From Chitinispirillales bacterium (GTDB lineage: Bacteria > Fibrobacterota > Chitinivibrionia > Chitinivibrionales > Chitinispirillaceae): a DNA stretch of 53,170 nucleotides. The notes beneath the pieces are model-generated. The model saw only the letters and a program-made list of their open reading frames with translations, did not search any database and was not told where the DNA came from. Made by a program: the position numbers and the translations under genes. Location: assembly GCA_031254105.1 (NCBI GenBank), contig JAIRVB010000030.1, positions 1 to 53,170 on the forward strand, read 5' to 3'. This document shows positions 26,811-36,217 of the stretch, one piece after another (positions within the stretch are counted from its first letter, which is position 1; every line of letters starts with the position of its first letter).

Positions 26811-26974
26811 TAGAGCGTGTTCACACTATGCGGAATATTTGGATTTTGAAAGGATTTTATGTTAGACAAGGCAGATTTTCGCGGGAATACTTGCGGTATT
26901 TCAGGAAAAATTAAAGCAGTATAACGTAAAATACATCAAATGACAGGCGTTTTGGATAGTGTGAACACGCTCTA
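26811..26974. mobile_element. MITE-like element with 19-bp perfect terminal inverted repeats
   Basis: TAGAGCGTGTTCACACTAT (26811-26829) is the exact complement of 26956-26974. If the outer TA pair is a target duplication, the 17-bp repeats GAGCGTGTTCACACTAT bound a 160-bp element, a size and TA flank typical of IS630/mariner-derived MITEs. A second inverted repeat lies inside (ATTTTATGTTA near 26857, TAACGTAAAAT near 26922). No transposase is encoded. It ends 45 bp before the histidine kinase gene and may supply or disturb its promoter. Confidence 0.7.
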
Positions 26975-27018
26975 TTATAAAACCACCCGCGAAAAGTCAG
27001 CGGCAGGAAGAGAAGCAT

Positions 27019-28689
27019 ATGCAGCATGGTGGACATTTGCTTGCCAGGGTTATAGAATACACGCCGATAGCAATACTTATTTTGCGAAAGGACGGCGTGG
27101 TAGCGTTTGTTAATCAGTACGGGCAAAAATTATTTGGCCGCCCGTGGGGTGAAATTACCGGAAAACCGGTCTTAAATTTATTTGATCCTCAAAATAAAAT
27201 CACCGATAACGGCCCTGTTTACAAAAGTATAATAGAGGGTTCGCTTGCTGATCACAAAATAGTTTTGTCCCGTATGGGTTTTTCCGACCGCACATGCGTC
27301 ATGAGCGCTTTTAAAACAGGAGGAGCCGGTGCGTATCAGGATAGTGTAACGCTTGTTATCAGAGATATTACCGAAGAGCTTGCCGCCGCGGACAAAATAG
27401 AAAAAAACAGTCTTGAAATAGCTAAGATGGAGAGTGAACTTATCCGTTCAAAAGCTGAACTGAAAAAACTTTCCGGGCTCAAGTCTAATTTTTTAAACAT
27501 CGCTTCTCATGAGTTAAACACGCCGCTTACATCCATTAAGGGCTACTCCGACATCATTATTGACAATATGAAGGATAAGGTTGACCCTAGTGTTTTCAGG
27601 ATGATAGAGAGCATAAACCGCGCCGCGGACAGGCTCCATAAAGTTGTAAATAATATGCTTGACGTATCAAAAATTGAGCAGAAGCGGCTGCGTTTACATC
27701 CCGAAATGCTTGACCTTGGAGCTATCGCGAGGGATTGCATAGAGGAACAGTTTCAGTTGTCAGACAAACGCGCGATTAATTTTCGCGCCTTTACTGCCGA
27801 TTCTCTCCCGCAATTTTACGGCGACAGGGCCAGAATTCAGCAGATGTTTACAAATCTTTTCAATAACGCGATAAAATATTCACCGGACGGCTCATATGTG
27901 GACGTAAGCATAGAGGTTGAGCAGGAGAACCGTTTTCATATCAGTGTAAAAGATCAGGGCATAGGTATAGACAAGAACGAATATAAATATATTTTTGATC
28001 CCTTTTACGAAGTGGGCAACGCTAACCGCCACTATACCGACAGCACTAAATTTATGGGCGGCGGGAGCGGTCTTGGGCTCTCTATTGTAAAAGGAGTAGT
28101 TGAACGTCACGGAGGAAAAATCTGGATTGAGAGCAAAGGCGTAAAGAAGGGAAGCTTTCCTGGCAGCTCGTTTCATATATTGCTGCCGCTGCGCTCTGCG
28201 ATAAGCTGGGACGATGATGATACCAGATCTCCTGACACACAAAGATTACAAGAGGCCGCTTCCATTGATTTTGAAGCGTTGAACGCAAAGCAGGAGCAGG
28301 CAAGACCACTTATTCTCTTTATCGATCCGGATAAGGAGGGCGTTGAGATTGCAAGTGTAATCCTTGAGAATGTTTTTGATATTTTAGCCGCGCAAAGCGG
28401 CGAACAGGGGCTCCTGATGGCCTTTGAACACAAACCGATGCTGATTCTCATGGATGTTAAACTTCCCGGCCTTGACGGTTACCGCATATGCAGGATACTG
28501 AAATCCCAGGAAGAAACCCGCGATATCCCTATCGCGTTCTTTTCAGCCGATGCCAAAAATGACGAAATCCAGCGCTGCTTCCTGAGCGGAGCCGACGATT
28601 TTATTGTCAAACCCTTCAGCGGGAAAGAACTTGTTGAAAAGGTATGGCGGCTTATGATGAAGAAGAGGGAAGAAGAAACGTTTAAGTAG
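27019..28689 (+). CDS. Hybrid sensor histidine kinase (PAS, HisKA, HATPase, REC)
   Basis: The 556-residue protein has a PAS domain (about 8-120; VIEYTPIAILILRKDGVVAFVNQYG). A coiled coil follows (125-155), then HisKA with phospho-acceptor His164 (IASHELNTPLTS), HATPase_c with NLFNNAIKYSPDG, KDQGIGIDKN and GGSGLGLSIVKG, and a C-terminal receiver with acceptor Asp479 (ILMDVKLPGLDG) and Lys in FIVKPFSG. There is no transmembrane segment, so it is a cytoplasmic sensor. The receiver at the C-terminus suggests a phosphorelay with a separate output protein. It sits between the MITE-like element and the pst cluster, but nothing ties it to phosphate. The ribosome binding site is AGGAAGAG. Confidence 0.9.
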   Translation: MQHGGHLLARVIEYTPIAILILRKDGVVAFVNQYGQKLFGRPWGEITGKPVLNLFDPQNKITDNGPVYKSIIEGSLADHKIVLSRMGFSDRTCVMSAFKTGGAGAYQDSVTLVIRDITEELAAADKIEKNSLEIAKMESELIRSKAELKKLSGLKSNFLNIASHELNTPLTSIKGYSDIIIDNMKDKVDPSVFRMIESINRAADRLHKVVNNMLDVSKIEQKRLRLHPEMLDLGAIARDCIEEQFQLSDKRAINFRAFTADSLPQFYGDRARIQQMFTNLFNNAIKYSPDGSYVDVSIEVEQENRFHISVKDQGIGIDKNEYKYIFDPFYEVGNANRHYTDSTKFMGGGSGLGLSIVKGVVERHGGKIWIESKGVKKGSFPGSSFHILLPLRSAISWDDDDTRSPDTQRLQEAASIDFEALNAKQEQARPLILFIDPDKEGVEIASVILENVFDILAAQSGEQGLLMAFEHKPMLILMDVKLPGLDGYRICRILKSQEETRDIPIAFFSADAKNDEIQRCFLSGADDFIVKPFSGKELVEKVWRLMMKKREEETFK

Positions 28690-28819
28690 CTGATAACCGA
28701 TAACTTTATATGGAAGATGGCCTTTAAGTTATACCGTTCTACAAAATAGGATACTTTGCGGCAGTTATCAAATGACTATATATCTCCCCCTGTCCGTAGT
28801 TGATCATACTTTTAAATGA

Positions 28820-28880
28820 TTTTACACGAATTTTACATGAATTTTGTTTACCCCTGACATGTGTTGTGTATCTTTTAAAT
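28820..28880 (+). promoter_or_regulatory. PhoB-box-like promoter of pstS1
   Basis: Direct repeats spaced 10-11 bp (TTTTACACGAA, TTTTACATGAA, TTTTGTTTACC) start at 28820. GTATCTTTTAA begins at 28868, exactly 37 bases after TTTTACAT at 28831. The same TTTTACAT and GTATCTTTTAA with the same 37-base step occur before pstS2 at 35197-35244. Tandem boxes upstream of a -10 are typical of PhoB activation, where they replace the -35. Confidence 0.7.
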
Positions 28881-28945
28881 TAACCCGGCGGCGCTGCAGC
28901 GATTTTGGATATGGGTTAAAAATTATTAGTTCTCAAGTGAAACTG

Positions 28946-29800
28946 ATGAGGGAGTGCGTGGAAAAAATCCTGTATTTTGTATTTGCGGCAGGCGTGTCGC
29001 TGTTTTTTAACGTTAGCTGCGGCGGTAACGTGAATAATGAGATCACGGTAATTTCCCGTGAAGAGAGTTCGGGTACGCGGGGCGCTTTTGACGAGCTTAT
29101 AAAAATAAGCGATGGCAAAATCAACATGCTTTTCCGCGAGGCGATAATAGTAAGCTCTACAGATGAGGCCGCGTTTAAAACCGAAGTTGATAAAAGAGCG
29201 ATAGCGTACACTTCCATTGGTTCTGTTACCGGGAAGATAAAAACGCTTGCCGTAGACGGTGTCGAAGCAAATGAGGAAAACGTAAAGAGGGGCGCCTATA
29301 AAATTTTCCGCCCCTTTGTTGCAGGCGTGCCGGGCAGCGGCTCCAGCCCGCTTGCGCGGGATTTTATCAGCTATCTTGTTTCGCGCCAAGGGCAGAAAAT
29401 AGTAGTAACGGCAGGTTATATAGCGCCCAATGATGAGGCGTCTGTTTACAGCGCAAGCGGTCTTGCCGGCAAACTGACGCTTTCCGGATCAACTTCAGTT
29501 GAAAAAATTATGGAGCGGCTCAAGGAGGAGTACGTCAAATTTAATCCTGATGTAAAAGTTGAAATTAACTACACCGGCTCCACCGCGGGCATTAAGGACT
29601 GTCTGAGCGGCAAGAGTAATATCGTGATGAGTTCCCGCGCTTTTAAGGCGGATGAAAAAGAGAAACTTGAAGGGTACGCGTTCGCGCTTGACGCTATTGC
29701 GGTTATAGTTAATAAAAATAATCCGATTGATGAAATATCGTCTGAAATGGTGACTAAGATTTTTAAAGGTGAAATCCGAAGCTGGAGCGATGTGAAATAA
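28946..29800 (+). CDS. pstS: Phosphate-binding lipoprotein PstS, circularly permuted
   Basis: This is the extracytoplasmic phosphate receptor for the PstCAB importer. I use the ATG at 28946, which gives a signal peptide ending in VSC-GGN, a lipobox, so the protein is probably lipid-anchored. The order of the two lobes is swapped against classical PstS. ITVISREESSGTRGAF, normally in the second half, comes first (residue about 30), with TSIGSV and LAVDGVEANEENVKRGAYKIFRPF following. LSGSTSVEKIMERL, INYTGSTAGIKDC, NIVMSSRAFKADE and IAVIVNKNNPIDE..IFKGEIRSWSDV, normally the first half, come last. Phosphate ligands of both lobes are retained. The stop is 2 bp before pstC. A similar copy lies at 35.4 kb. 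Confidence 0.9.
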   Translation: MRECVEKILYFVFAAGVSLFFNVSCGGNVNNEITVISREESSGTRGAFDELIKISDGKINMLFREAIIVSSTDEAAFKTEVDKRAIAYTSIGSVTGKIKTLAVDGVEANEENVKRGAYKIFRPFVAGVPGSGSSPLARDFISYLVSRQGQKIVVTAGYIAPNDEASVYSASGLAGKLTLSGSTSVEKIMERLKEEYVKFNPDVKVEINYTGSTAGIKDCLSGKSNIVMSSRAFKADEKEKLEGYAFALDAIAVIVNKNNPIDEISSEMVTKIFKGEIRSWSDVK

Positions 29801-29802
29801 AT

Positions 29803-30660
29803 ATGAAAGAAAAAATCGCCGAATACTTTTTTCTTATTTGTTCGCTTATCTCAATAGGCGCGGTGGCGCTCATTTGCTTCTTTATTTTCAGAGGCGCGTA
29901 TCCTGCCGTACAAACGGTCGGACTATGGCCTTTTTTGACAGGCGGTTTGTGGAAGCCTACCGACATACCTCCGCTTTTCGGCATCTTCAATATGATTGTG
30001 GGTAGTGTTTATGTAACGGCAGGCGCCTGCCTGATAGGGGTTCCTGTAGGGGTGTTCACCGCTGTATATATGGCAAAATACTGTCCGCAAAAAATTTACG
30101 CCGGCATGTCGCAGTTAGTATCGCTGCTTGCAGGAATACCCTCTATTATTTATGGATTTTTCGGTATGATGCTGATTGTTCCTTTTATCGCCGATAACTT
30201 CAGCGGCAACGGCAACAGCGTTCTGGCGGCGAGTATTGTTTTAGGGGTTATGGTGCTGCCGACTATTATAAAGGTATCTGAAGTGTCTCTAAAGGCTGTG
30301 CCGAAAACTTATTATGAGGGCGCTCTGGCGCTTGGAGCAACTAAGGAGCAAAGTATCTTTTTCGTACTGATACCTGCCGCTAAGAGCGGTATTTTAACAG
30401 GAATTGTTCTTGGGATAGGCCGCGCGATAGGTGAAACGATGGCGGTTGTTATGGTTGCGGGAAACGCGAATATCTTGCCTGAAACCATTTTTAAATCTGT
30501 AAGAACCCTTACCGCGAACATAGTTCTTGAGATGGGTTACGCATCGGGGACTCATTTTGACGCTATTGTCGCTACAGGAGCGGTGCTCTTTGTGTTCATA
30601 CTGCTTCTTAACCTTGTGCTTGGCGTGATCAATAAAGGATCAAAAACAGCCGGAACTTAA
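29803..30660 (+). CDS. pstC: Phosphate ABC transporter permease PstC
   Basis: PstC is one of the two membrane subunits of the high-affinity phosphate importer. The 285-residue protein has six hydrophobic helices, a large N-terminal loop with GLWPFLTGGLWKPTDIPPLFGIFNMIVGS, and the MetI-type permease motif EGALALGATKEQSIFFVLIPAAKSGI that docks on PstB. GIGRAIGETMAVVMVAGN is the PstC-specific signature. It follows pstS by 2 bp, indicating translational coupling, and is 107 bp from pstA. A partial GATAATAATGCGGAAC-like repeat core lies in that gap at about 30673. Confidence 0.95.
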   Translation: MKEKIAEYFFLICSLISIGAVALICFFIFRGAYPAVQTVGLWPFLTGGLWKPTDIPPLFGIFNMIVGSVYVTAGACLIGVPVGVFTAVYMAKYCPQKIYAGMSQLVSLLAGIPSIIYGFFGMMLIVPFIADNFSGNGNSVLAASIVLGVMVLPTIIKVSEVSLKAVPKTYYEGALALGATKEQSIFFVLIPAAKSGILTGIVLGIGRAIGETMAVVMVAGNANILPETIFKSVRTLTANIVLEMGYASGTHFDAIVATGAVLFVFILLLNLVLGVINKGSKTAGT

Positions 30661-30767
30661 GTATATGGGGAGATAATAATGCGGAACCCAGACAAAATAA
30701 AGAAGTGAATTTTCGCTTTCAGGTTTTATCTGAGCTTTGAGTTATGTATTGAATTATTTGGAGAAAT

Positions 30768-31610
30768 ATGGCATCTCGGAAAAACGTATTTTCTATCATT
30801 TTAAAAGTTTTTGTCTATCTCGCGATGGGTGTTACGGTTTTATCTCTCGCCGGAATTCTTAGTTACATACTTGTAAACGGTGTGAAGACGTTTAAGTGGT
30901 CATTGATTTTTGGTAAGTTTTCCTCTCAAAACCCTTCGATGTCGTTTGCTATTGTCACAACGTGCGTAACAATTTTCCTGACTCTTTTAATGGCTGCCCC
31001 GCTTTCGGTTTTTTGCGCTGTCTATCTTACCGAATACGCTAAACGCGGCAGTAAAATAGTTCGGTATGTACGGCTTGCCACCGAGACTCTGGCCGGGATA
31101 CCATCCATAGTTTTTGGGCTTTTTGGGGCGATATTTTTTGGTACGGTTCTGGGATTCGGGTATTCGATTCTGACGGGTTGTTTTACAGTAGCGATAATGC
31201 TTCTCCCCGTTATTATTCGTCAGACTGAAGAGGCGATTAAAGCAGTTCCTGATCTTTACCGTGAGGGAAGCTACGGGCTTGGGGCGTCTAAGCTTAGGAC
31301 GGTGTTTAAAATAGTTGTCCCTTCCGCTGCGCCGGGGATAGTATCAGCGATAATTTTAAGTATGGGTAGAATAATAGGCGAAACGGCAGCTCTTATATTT
31401 ACGCTCGGATCTGTTGCGCAGCTTCCCGGAAGTCTGCTTGACAGCAGCCGTACACTTGCGGTTCATATGTACATTGCTACACGTGACGGAGGCGCGGCGG
31501 GACGTGAAGTCGCGTTCCTGACCGGTACTGTGCTTGTATTTATTATATTTCTTATGAATGTCGCCGCGTCTTACATAGGCGGAAAGGTAGGCAAAGATTT
31601 TGAAAATTAA
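30768..31610 (+). CDS. pstA: Phosphate ABC transporter permease PstA
   Basis: The second permease subunit, 280 residues, has six membrane helices. It shows [28 protein letters not shown], and the coupling-helix motif [44 protein letters not shown] is typical of PstA. The ATG has a GGAG ribosome binding site. Its 3' end overlaps the pstB start by 11 bp, so the genes are coupled. Together with PstC it forms the channel that receives phosphate from PstS. Confidence 0.95.
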   Translation: MASRKNVFSIILKVFVYLAMGVTVLSLAGILSYILVNGVKTFKWSLIFGKFSSQNPSMSFAIVTTCVTIFLTLLMAAPLSVFCAVYLTEYAKRGSKIVRYVRLATETLAGIPSIVFGLFGAIFFGTVLGFGYSILTGCFTVAIMLLPVIIRQTEEAIKAVPDLYREGSYGLGASKLRTVFKIVVPSAAPGIVSAIILSMGRIIGETAALIFTLGSVAQLPGSLLDSSRTLAVHMYIATRDGGAAGREVAFLTGTVLVFIIFLMNVAASYIGGKVGKDFEN

Positions 31611-32346
31611 CATTGAAAATATGAACTTGCATTACGGCGCTTTTCATGCCTTGCACAATGTAAACCTTGGGATAGATGAGAATGAGATCACCGCTTTTAT
31701 CGGACCATCAGGCTGCGGTAAATCTACTCTTTTAAAATCTCTCAACCGCATGAACGACCTTGTCCAAACCTGCCGCATTACAGGCAAGATCACGCTTGAT
31801 GGTGAGGATATTTACGGCAATATTGATGTAAACATGCTTAGAAAACGGATGGGAATGGTGTTTCAGAAACCAAATCCATTTCCCATGAGTATATATGATA
31901 ATGTCGCTTACGGCCCAAGAACGCACGGTATCAAAAAGAAGAGTGAGCTTGACCGCATAGTCGAAGAGAGCCTTAAAAACGCGGCTATTTGGGACGAGGT
32001 GAAGGACAGGCTCAAAAAATCGGCTTTAGCCGTATCCGGGGGGCAGCAGCAGCGGCTCTGTATCGCGCGGGCGCTTGCGGTAAAACCGGAGGTGCTTTTG
32101 CTTGACGAGCCCACATCCGCGCTTGACCCGATATCAACTGTTAAAATTGAGGATCTGCTGTTGGAGCTTAGAGAGAGGTATACAATAGTAATTGTCACCC
32201 ACAATATGGGGCAGGCGGCAAGAATATCGGACAAGACCGCGTTTTTTCTTCATGGAGAGATTGTCGAGTCCGGTTTGACAATGGATATTTTTTCGAATCC
32301 AAGCGATAGAAAGACGGAAGATTATATTACCGGGAGGTTTGGCTGA
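31600..32346 (+). CDS. pstB: Phosphate ABC transporter ATPase PstB
   Basis: This is the nucleotide-binding subunit of the phosphate importer, 248 residues. Walker A is [19 protein letters not shown], which is a PstB hallmark. The Q-loop is [18 protein letters not shown], the ABC signature is VSGGQQQRL, Walker B is [12 protein letters not shown], and the switch His is in VTHNM. Translation starts at a TTG within the end of pstA; the next ATG is seven codons later and would cut the first strand. phoU follows after 2 bp. Confidence 0.96.
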   Translation: MKINIENMNLHYGAFHALHNVNLGIDENEITAFIGPSGCGKSTLLKSLNRMNDLVQTCRITGKITLDGEDIYGNIDVNMLRKRMGMVFQKPNPFPMSIYDNVAYGPRTHGIKKKSELDRIVEESLKNAAIWDEVKDRLKKSALAVSGGQQQRLCIARALAVKPEVLLLDEPTSALDPISTVKIEDLLLELRERYTIVIVTHNMGQAARISDKTAFFLHGEIVESGLTMDIFSNPSDRKTEDYITGRFG

Positions 32347-32348
32347 CA

Positions 32349-33005
32349 ATGCGCAACAAATTTGACCAGGAACTGGAAAATCTGCACGGCGATCTGGTGC
32401 AGATGGGGCATTTTATCGAAACTACTATCGATAAAATGATGTCGGCGTTCACAGCGGATAACTATGAACTGGCAAGAGAAGTTTACGAAAACGATGATAT
32501 AGCCGATGATCTTGAGTTGCAGATTGAGCGCCGCTCCCTCCGCATTCTGCTCTCTCAGCAGCCTGTCGCGAGAGATTTACGAACCATTTCGACAGCGCTT
32601 AAAATGATAACCGATATGGAACGCATCTGCGATCTGGCAAGGAACATTTCCAGAACGGTGCTTCGCTTTGAGGGTCAGGAACTGATAAGAAAGCCGGAAA
32701 ATGTACTTCTGATGAGTGAAAAGTGCGTTATAATGGTAAACAAATGCGTTCAGGCTTTTATTAATAATAATCTGAATCTCGCTAAAGAGGTTATCGCTTT
32801 GGATGATGAAGTTGACGCGCTATACAAAAACGTTCATGACAATATTGCTCCGCTTGTGGCGCAGAATCTGCGTACTGTGGATCAGGCGGTTGATCTTGTT
32901 ATGATTGCCAAACACTTTGAACGCATAGGCGACCATACTGTGAATATTGCCGAATGGGTTGAGTTTAATATCACAGGCGAACACAAGAGTCATAAACTGT
33001 TATGA
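32349..33005 (+). CDS. phoU: Phosphate signalling protein PhoU
   Basis: PhoU is a cytoplasmic double three-helix bundle that links PstB activity to PhoR and holds the Pho response off when phosphate is ample. The 218-residue protein has the paired metal-binding helices with ENDDIADDLELQIERR (first repeat) and DDEVDALYKNVHDN (second repeat), and ends KHFERIGDHTVNIAEWVEF. It lies 2 bp after pstB and overlaps phoB by 4 bp (ATGA), so its level is tied to both. Confidence 0.95.
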   Translation: MRNKFDQELENLHGDLVQMGHFIETTIDKMMSAFTADNYELAREVYENDDIADDLELQIERRSLRILLSQQPVARDLRTISTALKMITDMERICDLARNISRTVLRFEGQELIRKPENVLLMSEKCVIMVNKCVQAFINNNLNLAKEVIALDDEVDALYKNVHDNIAPLVAQNLRTVDQAVDLVMIAKHFERIGDHTVNIAEWVEFNITGEHKSHKLL

Positions 33006-33676
33006 TCTATATTGTTGAGGATGACAAGAATATACGTGAACTTATTATCGCGACTCTTGAGGCCGCCGGCCATAAGGTGAAAGCTTTTGACAGAGGGAAC
33101 ACTCTGTTTAGCAATGGTGATTTCGCAAAGGCGGATCTTTATCTGCTTGACATAATGCTGCCTGATATGGACGGCTATAAAATATTGGAAAAACTTAGAA
33201 AGTCAACCGATGCTCCTGTTATATTTTTAACTGCCAAATCCACCGAGATAGACAAAGTCAAAGGGCTTCATCTGGGAGCGGACGACTATATTACAAAACC
33301 TTTCAGCGTACTTGAGTTTTTAGCGCGAATTAAAGCCGTGATGCGCAGGTTTGAAAAAGTAAACGCGAAAGTTATGGAATTTGGAAACCTGAGGATAGAC
33401 TCCGACAGTAAAACCGCGTTTGTGTCGGATAAACCTGTAAAGTTGACATACAAAGAGTTTGAACTGTTATCATACCTTGCGCAAAATAGAAATAGGGTAC
33501 TTTCAAGAGAACAAATTTTGTCAGCGGTTTGGGGGTTTGATTTCGATGGAGTTACAACAAGAACTGTTGACATTCACATTAAAACTCTTCGGCAAAAATT
33601 AGGTGATGACGCCGAAAAACCGCTGTTTATTGAGACTGTGCGCGGGTATGGATATAAATTCATACATGATTTTTAG
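33002..33676 (+). CDS. phoB: Phosphate response regulator PhoB
   Basis: This is an OmpR/PhoB-family response regulator of 224 residues. The receiver domain (1-115) has the phosphorylated Asp50 in LYLLDIMLPDMDGYKI, the acidic pair EDD at 5-7 and Lys in DDYITKPFS. The winged-helix domain (about 125-224) has YKEFELLSYLAQNRNRVLSREQIL and TVDIHIKTLRQKLGD..IETVRGYGYKF. It should activate both pstS promoters through the boxes at 28.8 and 35.2 kb. The partner kinase PhoR follows after 183 bp. Confidence 0.92.
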   Translation: MIYIVEDDKNIRELIIATLEAAGHKVKAFDRGNTLFSNGDFAKADLYLLDIMLPDMDGYKILEKLRKSTDAPVIFLTAKSTEIDKVKGLHLGADDYITKPFSVLEFLARIKAVMRRFEKVNAKVMEFGNLRIDSDSKTAFVSDKPVKLTYKEFELLSYLAQNRNRVLSREQILSAVWGFDFDGVTTRTVDIHIKTLRQKLGDDAEKPLFIETVRGYGYKFIHDF

Positions 33677-33859
33677 GTTGTGATTATTTGGATGCGTGGT
33701 TTATCATTTCCGTCCGTCCGCCCCGCGGGAATTTGAATCAATTGTCCCTATGTAAGGAACTATTATTGATCGTTGCGCCATATCAACCTGGAACAACAGA
33801 CCTTGTTTTGGCGGATGTTACATTAGAATTAAATTTTTATCTATTATTAAGAAATTAAT

Positions 33860-35011
33860 ATGAAAAAATACACATTAATAATTGCTGGTATCTTGCTGAC
33901 GGTCATAACAGTTTCTTTCTTATGGTTTTCTTACAATCACCAAAGACAGATACGTGTTTCTCTCAACACAACGCTTCAGGTTATCATCGCCGGCGGCAGT
34001 ATAGATGATTATCAGAATTTTGTAGATAACATTGAGGGCGTGCGCGTCAGTATAATTGACGAAAGCGGCAAATTGCTTGCGGATAACCGCATTGACAAAA
34101 ATACCGCGTCAAACTATACCGGACGTCCGGAATTTATAGCTGCGCGAAGCGGCGGATATGGTGAAGCGGTGCGTATATCTCATAATACCGGAAAGAAAAG
34201 TATTTATGTTATAACAAAATTATCTGACGGAATATATGTCCGCGCAGCCCAGCCAGTCTCCCTTACTAATGAGTTTTTATTGTGGCTGTTTATGCCTGTT
34301 CTGCTTCTAAGTGCCTGTCTTACGGTACTTATGATAATATTTGCCAGAAGCAGGCAGCTTGAAAAAATGCGTCAGGAGTTTGTAGCCAATGTATCTCATG
34401 AGCTCAAAACACCGCTTACTTCAATAAAAGGTTTTGCTGAACTCACCGCGGCAGGACTTGTAAACGGCGTTGAGGCTGTTAAAAACTATCAAACCAGAAT
34501 AATCAGCCAAAGCGACCGCTTATTGACTATTATAAATGATATAATGCATCTGTCAAAACTTGAAGGTGACAGACCCAAAAATTTAGTGTCTGTAAATACA
34601 CGCTCCGCGGCGGAACAAGTTAGGGAAACGCTCAAATTCAGCGCCGATAAAAAAAACATTATTATTCAAGTATCGGGCGAAGGAAAGGTAACGGCGGAAA
34701 CCGAACCGATCTATCATATGATTTACAATTTAGTAGATAACAGCATTAACTACGGAAAGCGCGGCGGGTTTGTAAAAATTATCCTGGACGGCAAAAAAAT
34801 AACAGTTGCCGATGATGGTATAGGCATCCCGCAAAACGATATCGAACGTGTATTTGAACGGTTTTACAGAGTAGATAAATCACGAAGTACCGAAACCGGC
34901 GGCACCGGTCTTGGGCTTGCTATTGTCAAACACACCGTGCAAAAGTACAACGGTGCCGTTACATTGAAAAGTGAAAACGGAACGCAGGTTTATGTTGAAT
35001 TTCTCAAGTAA
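33860..35011 (+). CDS. phoR: Phosphate sensor histidine kinase PhoR
   Basis: This is a 383-residue membrane kinase. An N-terminal helix (4-24), an extracytoplasmic stretch of about 110 residues (VEGVRV-like PAS fold; IEGVRVSIIDESGKLLADN) and a second helix (about 143-163) come first. HisKA with His180 (ANVSHELKTPLTSIKGF) and HATPase_c with NLVDNSINYG, VADDGIGIP and GGTGLGLAIVKHTV follow. The H-box and the context in the pst-phoU-phoB cluster identify it as PhoR. The 183-bp gap after phoB may contain a further promoter. The ribosome binding site is weak. Confidence 0.9.
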   Translation: MKKYTLIIAGILLTVITVSFLWFSYNHQRQIRVSLNTTLQVIIAGGSIDDYQNFVDNIEGVRVSIIDESGKLLADNRIDKNTASNYTGRPEFIAARSGGYGEAVRISHNTGKKSIYVITKLSDGIYVRAAQPVSLTNEFLLWLFMPVLLLSACLTVLMIIFARSRQLEKMRQEFVANVSHELKTPLTSIKGFAELTAAGLVNGVEAVKNYQTRIISQSDRLLTIINDIMHLSKLEGDRPKNLVSVNTRSAAEQVRETLKFSADKKNIIIQVSGEGKVTAETEPIYHMIYNLVDNSINYGKRGGFVKIILDGKKITVADDGIGIPQNDIERVFERFYRVDKSRSTETGGTGLGLAIVKHTVQKYNGAVTLKSENGTQVYVEFLK

Positions 35012-35185
35012 ATTTTCCCGTAATTCCCGCGAATGCGGAAAGCTGGTTTATCGAATCGTAAGGCGATCCGTTGTTCATGTTTTTTTGTTTTTAATCTTCA
35101 TAGAGAACAATAAACCGCGCCTTCGCGGGGTGACGCCAACGCGTACTTTTTAGATAGAACAACTACATCTTCATTTCCCCAAATT

Positions 35186-35246
35186 ATTTACAAAACTTTT
35201 ACATACTCTTTTTTCTGATTGAACACTGCCGCAGTATCTTTTAAGT
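35186..35246 (+). promoter_or_regulatory. PhoB-box-like promoter of pstS2
   Basis: The repeats TTTACAAAACT and TTTACATACTC lie in tandem, and GTATCTTTTAA starts at 35234, 37 bases after TTTTACAT at 35197. This copies the spacing of the pstS1 promoter at 28.8 kb although the bases between differ, so selection for the arrangement is likely. Confidence 0.7.
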
Positions 35247-35353
35247 ATAATAAAAATGTTTCTAACCCAGTTGTTGGAAACTATATAGTAATTCGAAAAC
35301 ATGTCAATGTCATGTTAAGTTGCTATAATAACTATTTAATCGAAAGGGATTGT

Positions 35354-36199
35354 ATGAACAAGATTCTGTTGTTTGGGGTTGCGTCGGTTCTTTCGTTGTC
35401 TTTCGTTGTAAACGCTCAGGGCAGGAAGAGCAGGAACACGGAGATCACTGTTATCTCCCGCGAGGAGAGTTCAGGTACGCGCGGAGCTTTTGATGAGCTC
35501 ATGAAGATCAGCGATGGTAAAACCAATGTGCTCTTTAAGGAAGCTGTGATTGTAAGTTCGACGGATGAGGTAGCTTCCAAAGTAGAAGTTGACAGAAGAG
35601 CGATAGGATATACCTCTCTTGGTTCTGTTACAAGTAAGGTAAAGGCGCTCTCTGTAGATGGAGTTGCGGCTACCGGAGAAAATGTGAAAAACGGAACTTA
35701 CAAAATTTCACGTCCCTTTGTAGTTGCGGTAGAAAAGAACGTTTCGAATCCGCTGACGCGGGATTTTATAAAGTATATAATGTCAAAGGAGGGACAGGAA
35801 ATAGCCGCTAAAGGCGGCTATGTCACATCTGACAATAATGCCTCTTATATGGCAAACGGTCTCTCCGGTAAGCTTACGCTTTCGGGTTCCACTTCAGTCG
35901 AAAGAGTTATTGAGCGGCTTAAGGAAGGGTACATTAAGCTTAATCCTAATGTAAAAATTGAGATTAACTACAACGGTTCATCGGCAGGTATAAAGGATTG
36001 CTTAGGCGGTAAAAGCAATATGGCAATGAGTTCCCGTGAGCTTAAAGTTGATGAAAAGGATAAGCTTGACGGACACACATTCGCGCTTGACGCTATTGCG
36101 GTTATTGTCAATAAAGATAATGCGCTTAATGGGATAACTTCAGAAATGGTGACCAAGATATTCAAAGGCGAAATTCGCGGCTGGAATGATGTAAAATAA
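35354..36199 (+). CDS. pstS: Second phosphate-binding protein PstS, circularly permuted
   Basis: This is a close paralogue of the protein at 28.9 kb, with the same swapped lobe order (ITVISREESSGTRGAFDELMKISDGK first, LSGSTSVERVIERLKEGY last, ending FKGEIRGWNDVK). I choose the ATG at 35354, which gives a signal peptide ending VNAQG; there is no lipobox cysteine, so this copy is probably released into the periplasm while the other is lipid-anchored. It has its own Pho-type promoter and a hairpin terminator. It may serve as a high-abundance scavenger working with the same PstCAB. Confidence 0.9.
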   Translation: MNKILLFGVASVLSLSFVVNAQGRKSRNTEITVISREESSGTRGAFDELMKISDGKTNVLFKEAVIVSSTDEVASKVEVDRRAIGYTSLGSVTSKVKALSVDGVAATGENVKNGTYKISRPFVVAVEKNVSNPLTRDFIKYIMSKEGQEIAAKGGYVTSDNNASYMANGLSGKLTLSGSTSVERVIERLKEGYIKLNPNVKIEINYNGSSAGIKDCLGGKSNMAMSSRELKVDEKDKLDGHTFALDAIAVIVNKDNALNGITSEMVTKIFKGEIRGWNDVK

Positions 36200-36217
36200 T
36201 TTATTTTTAGTCGTTTT

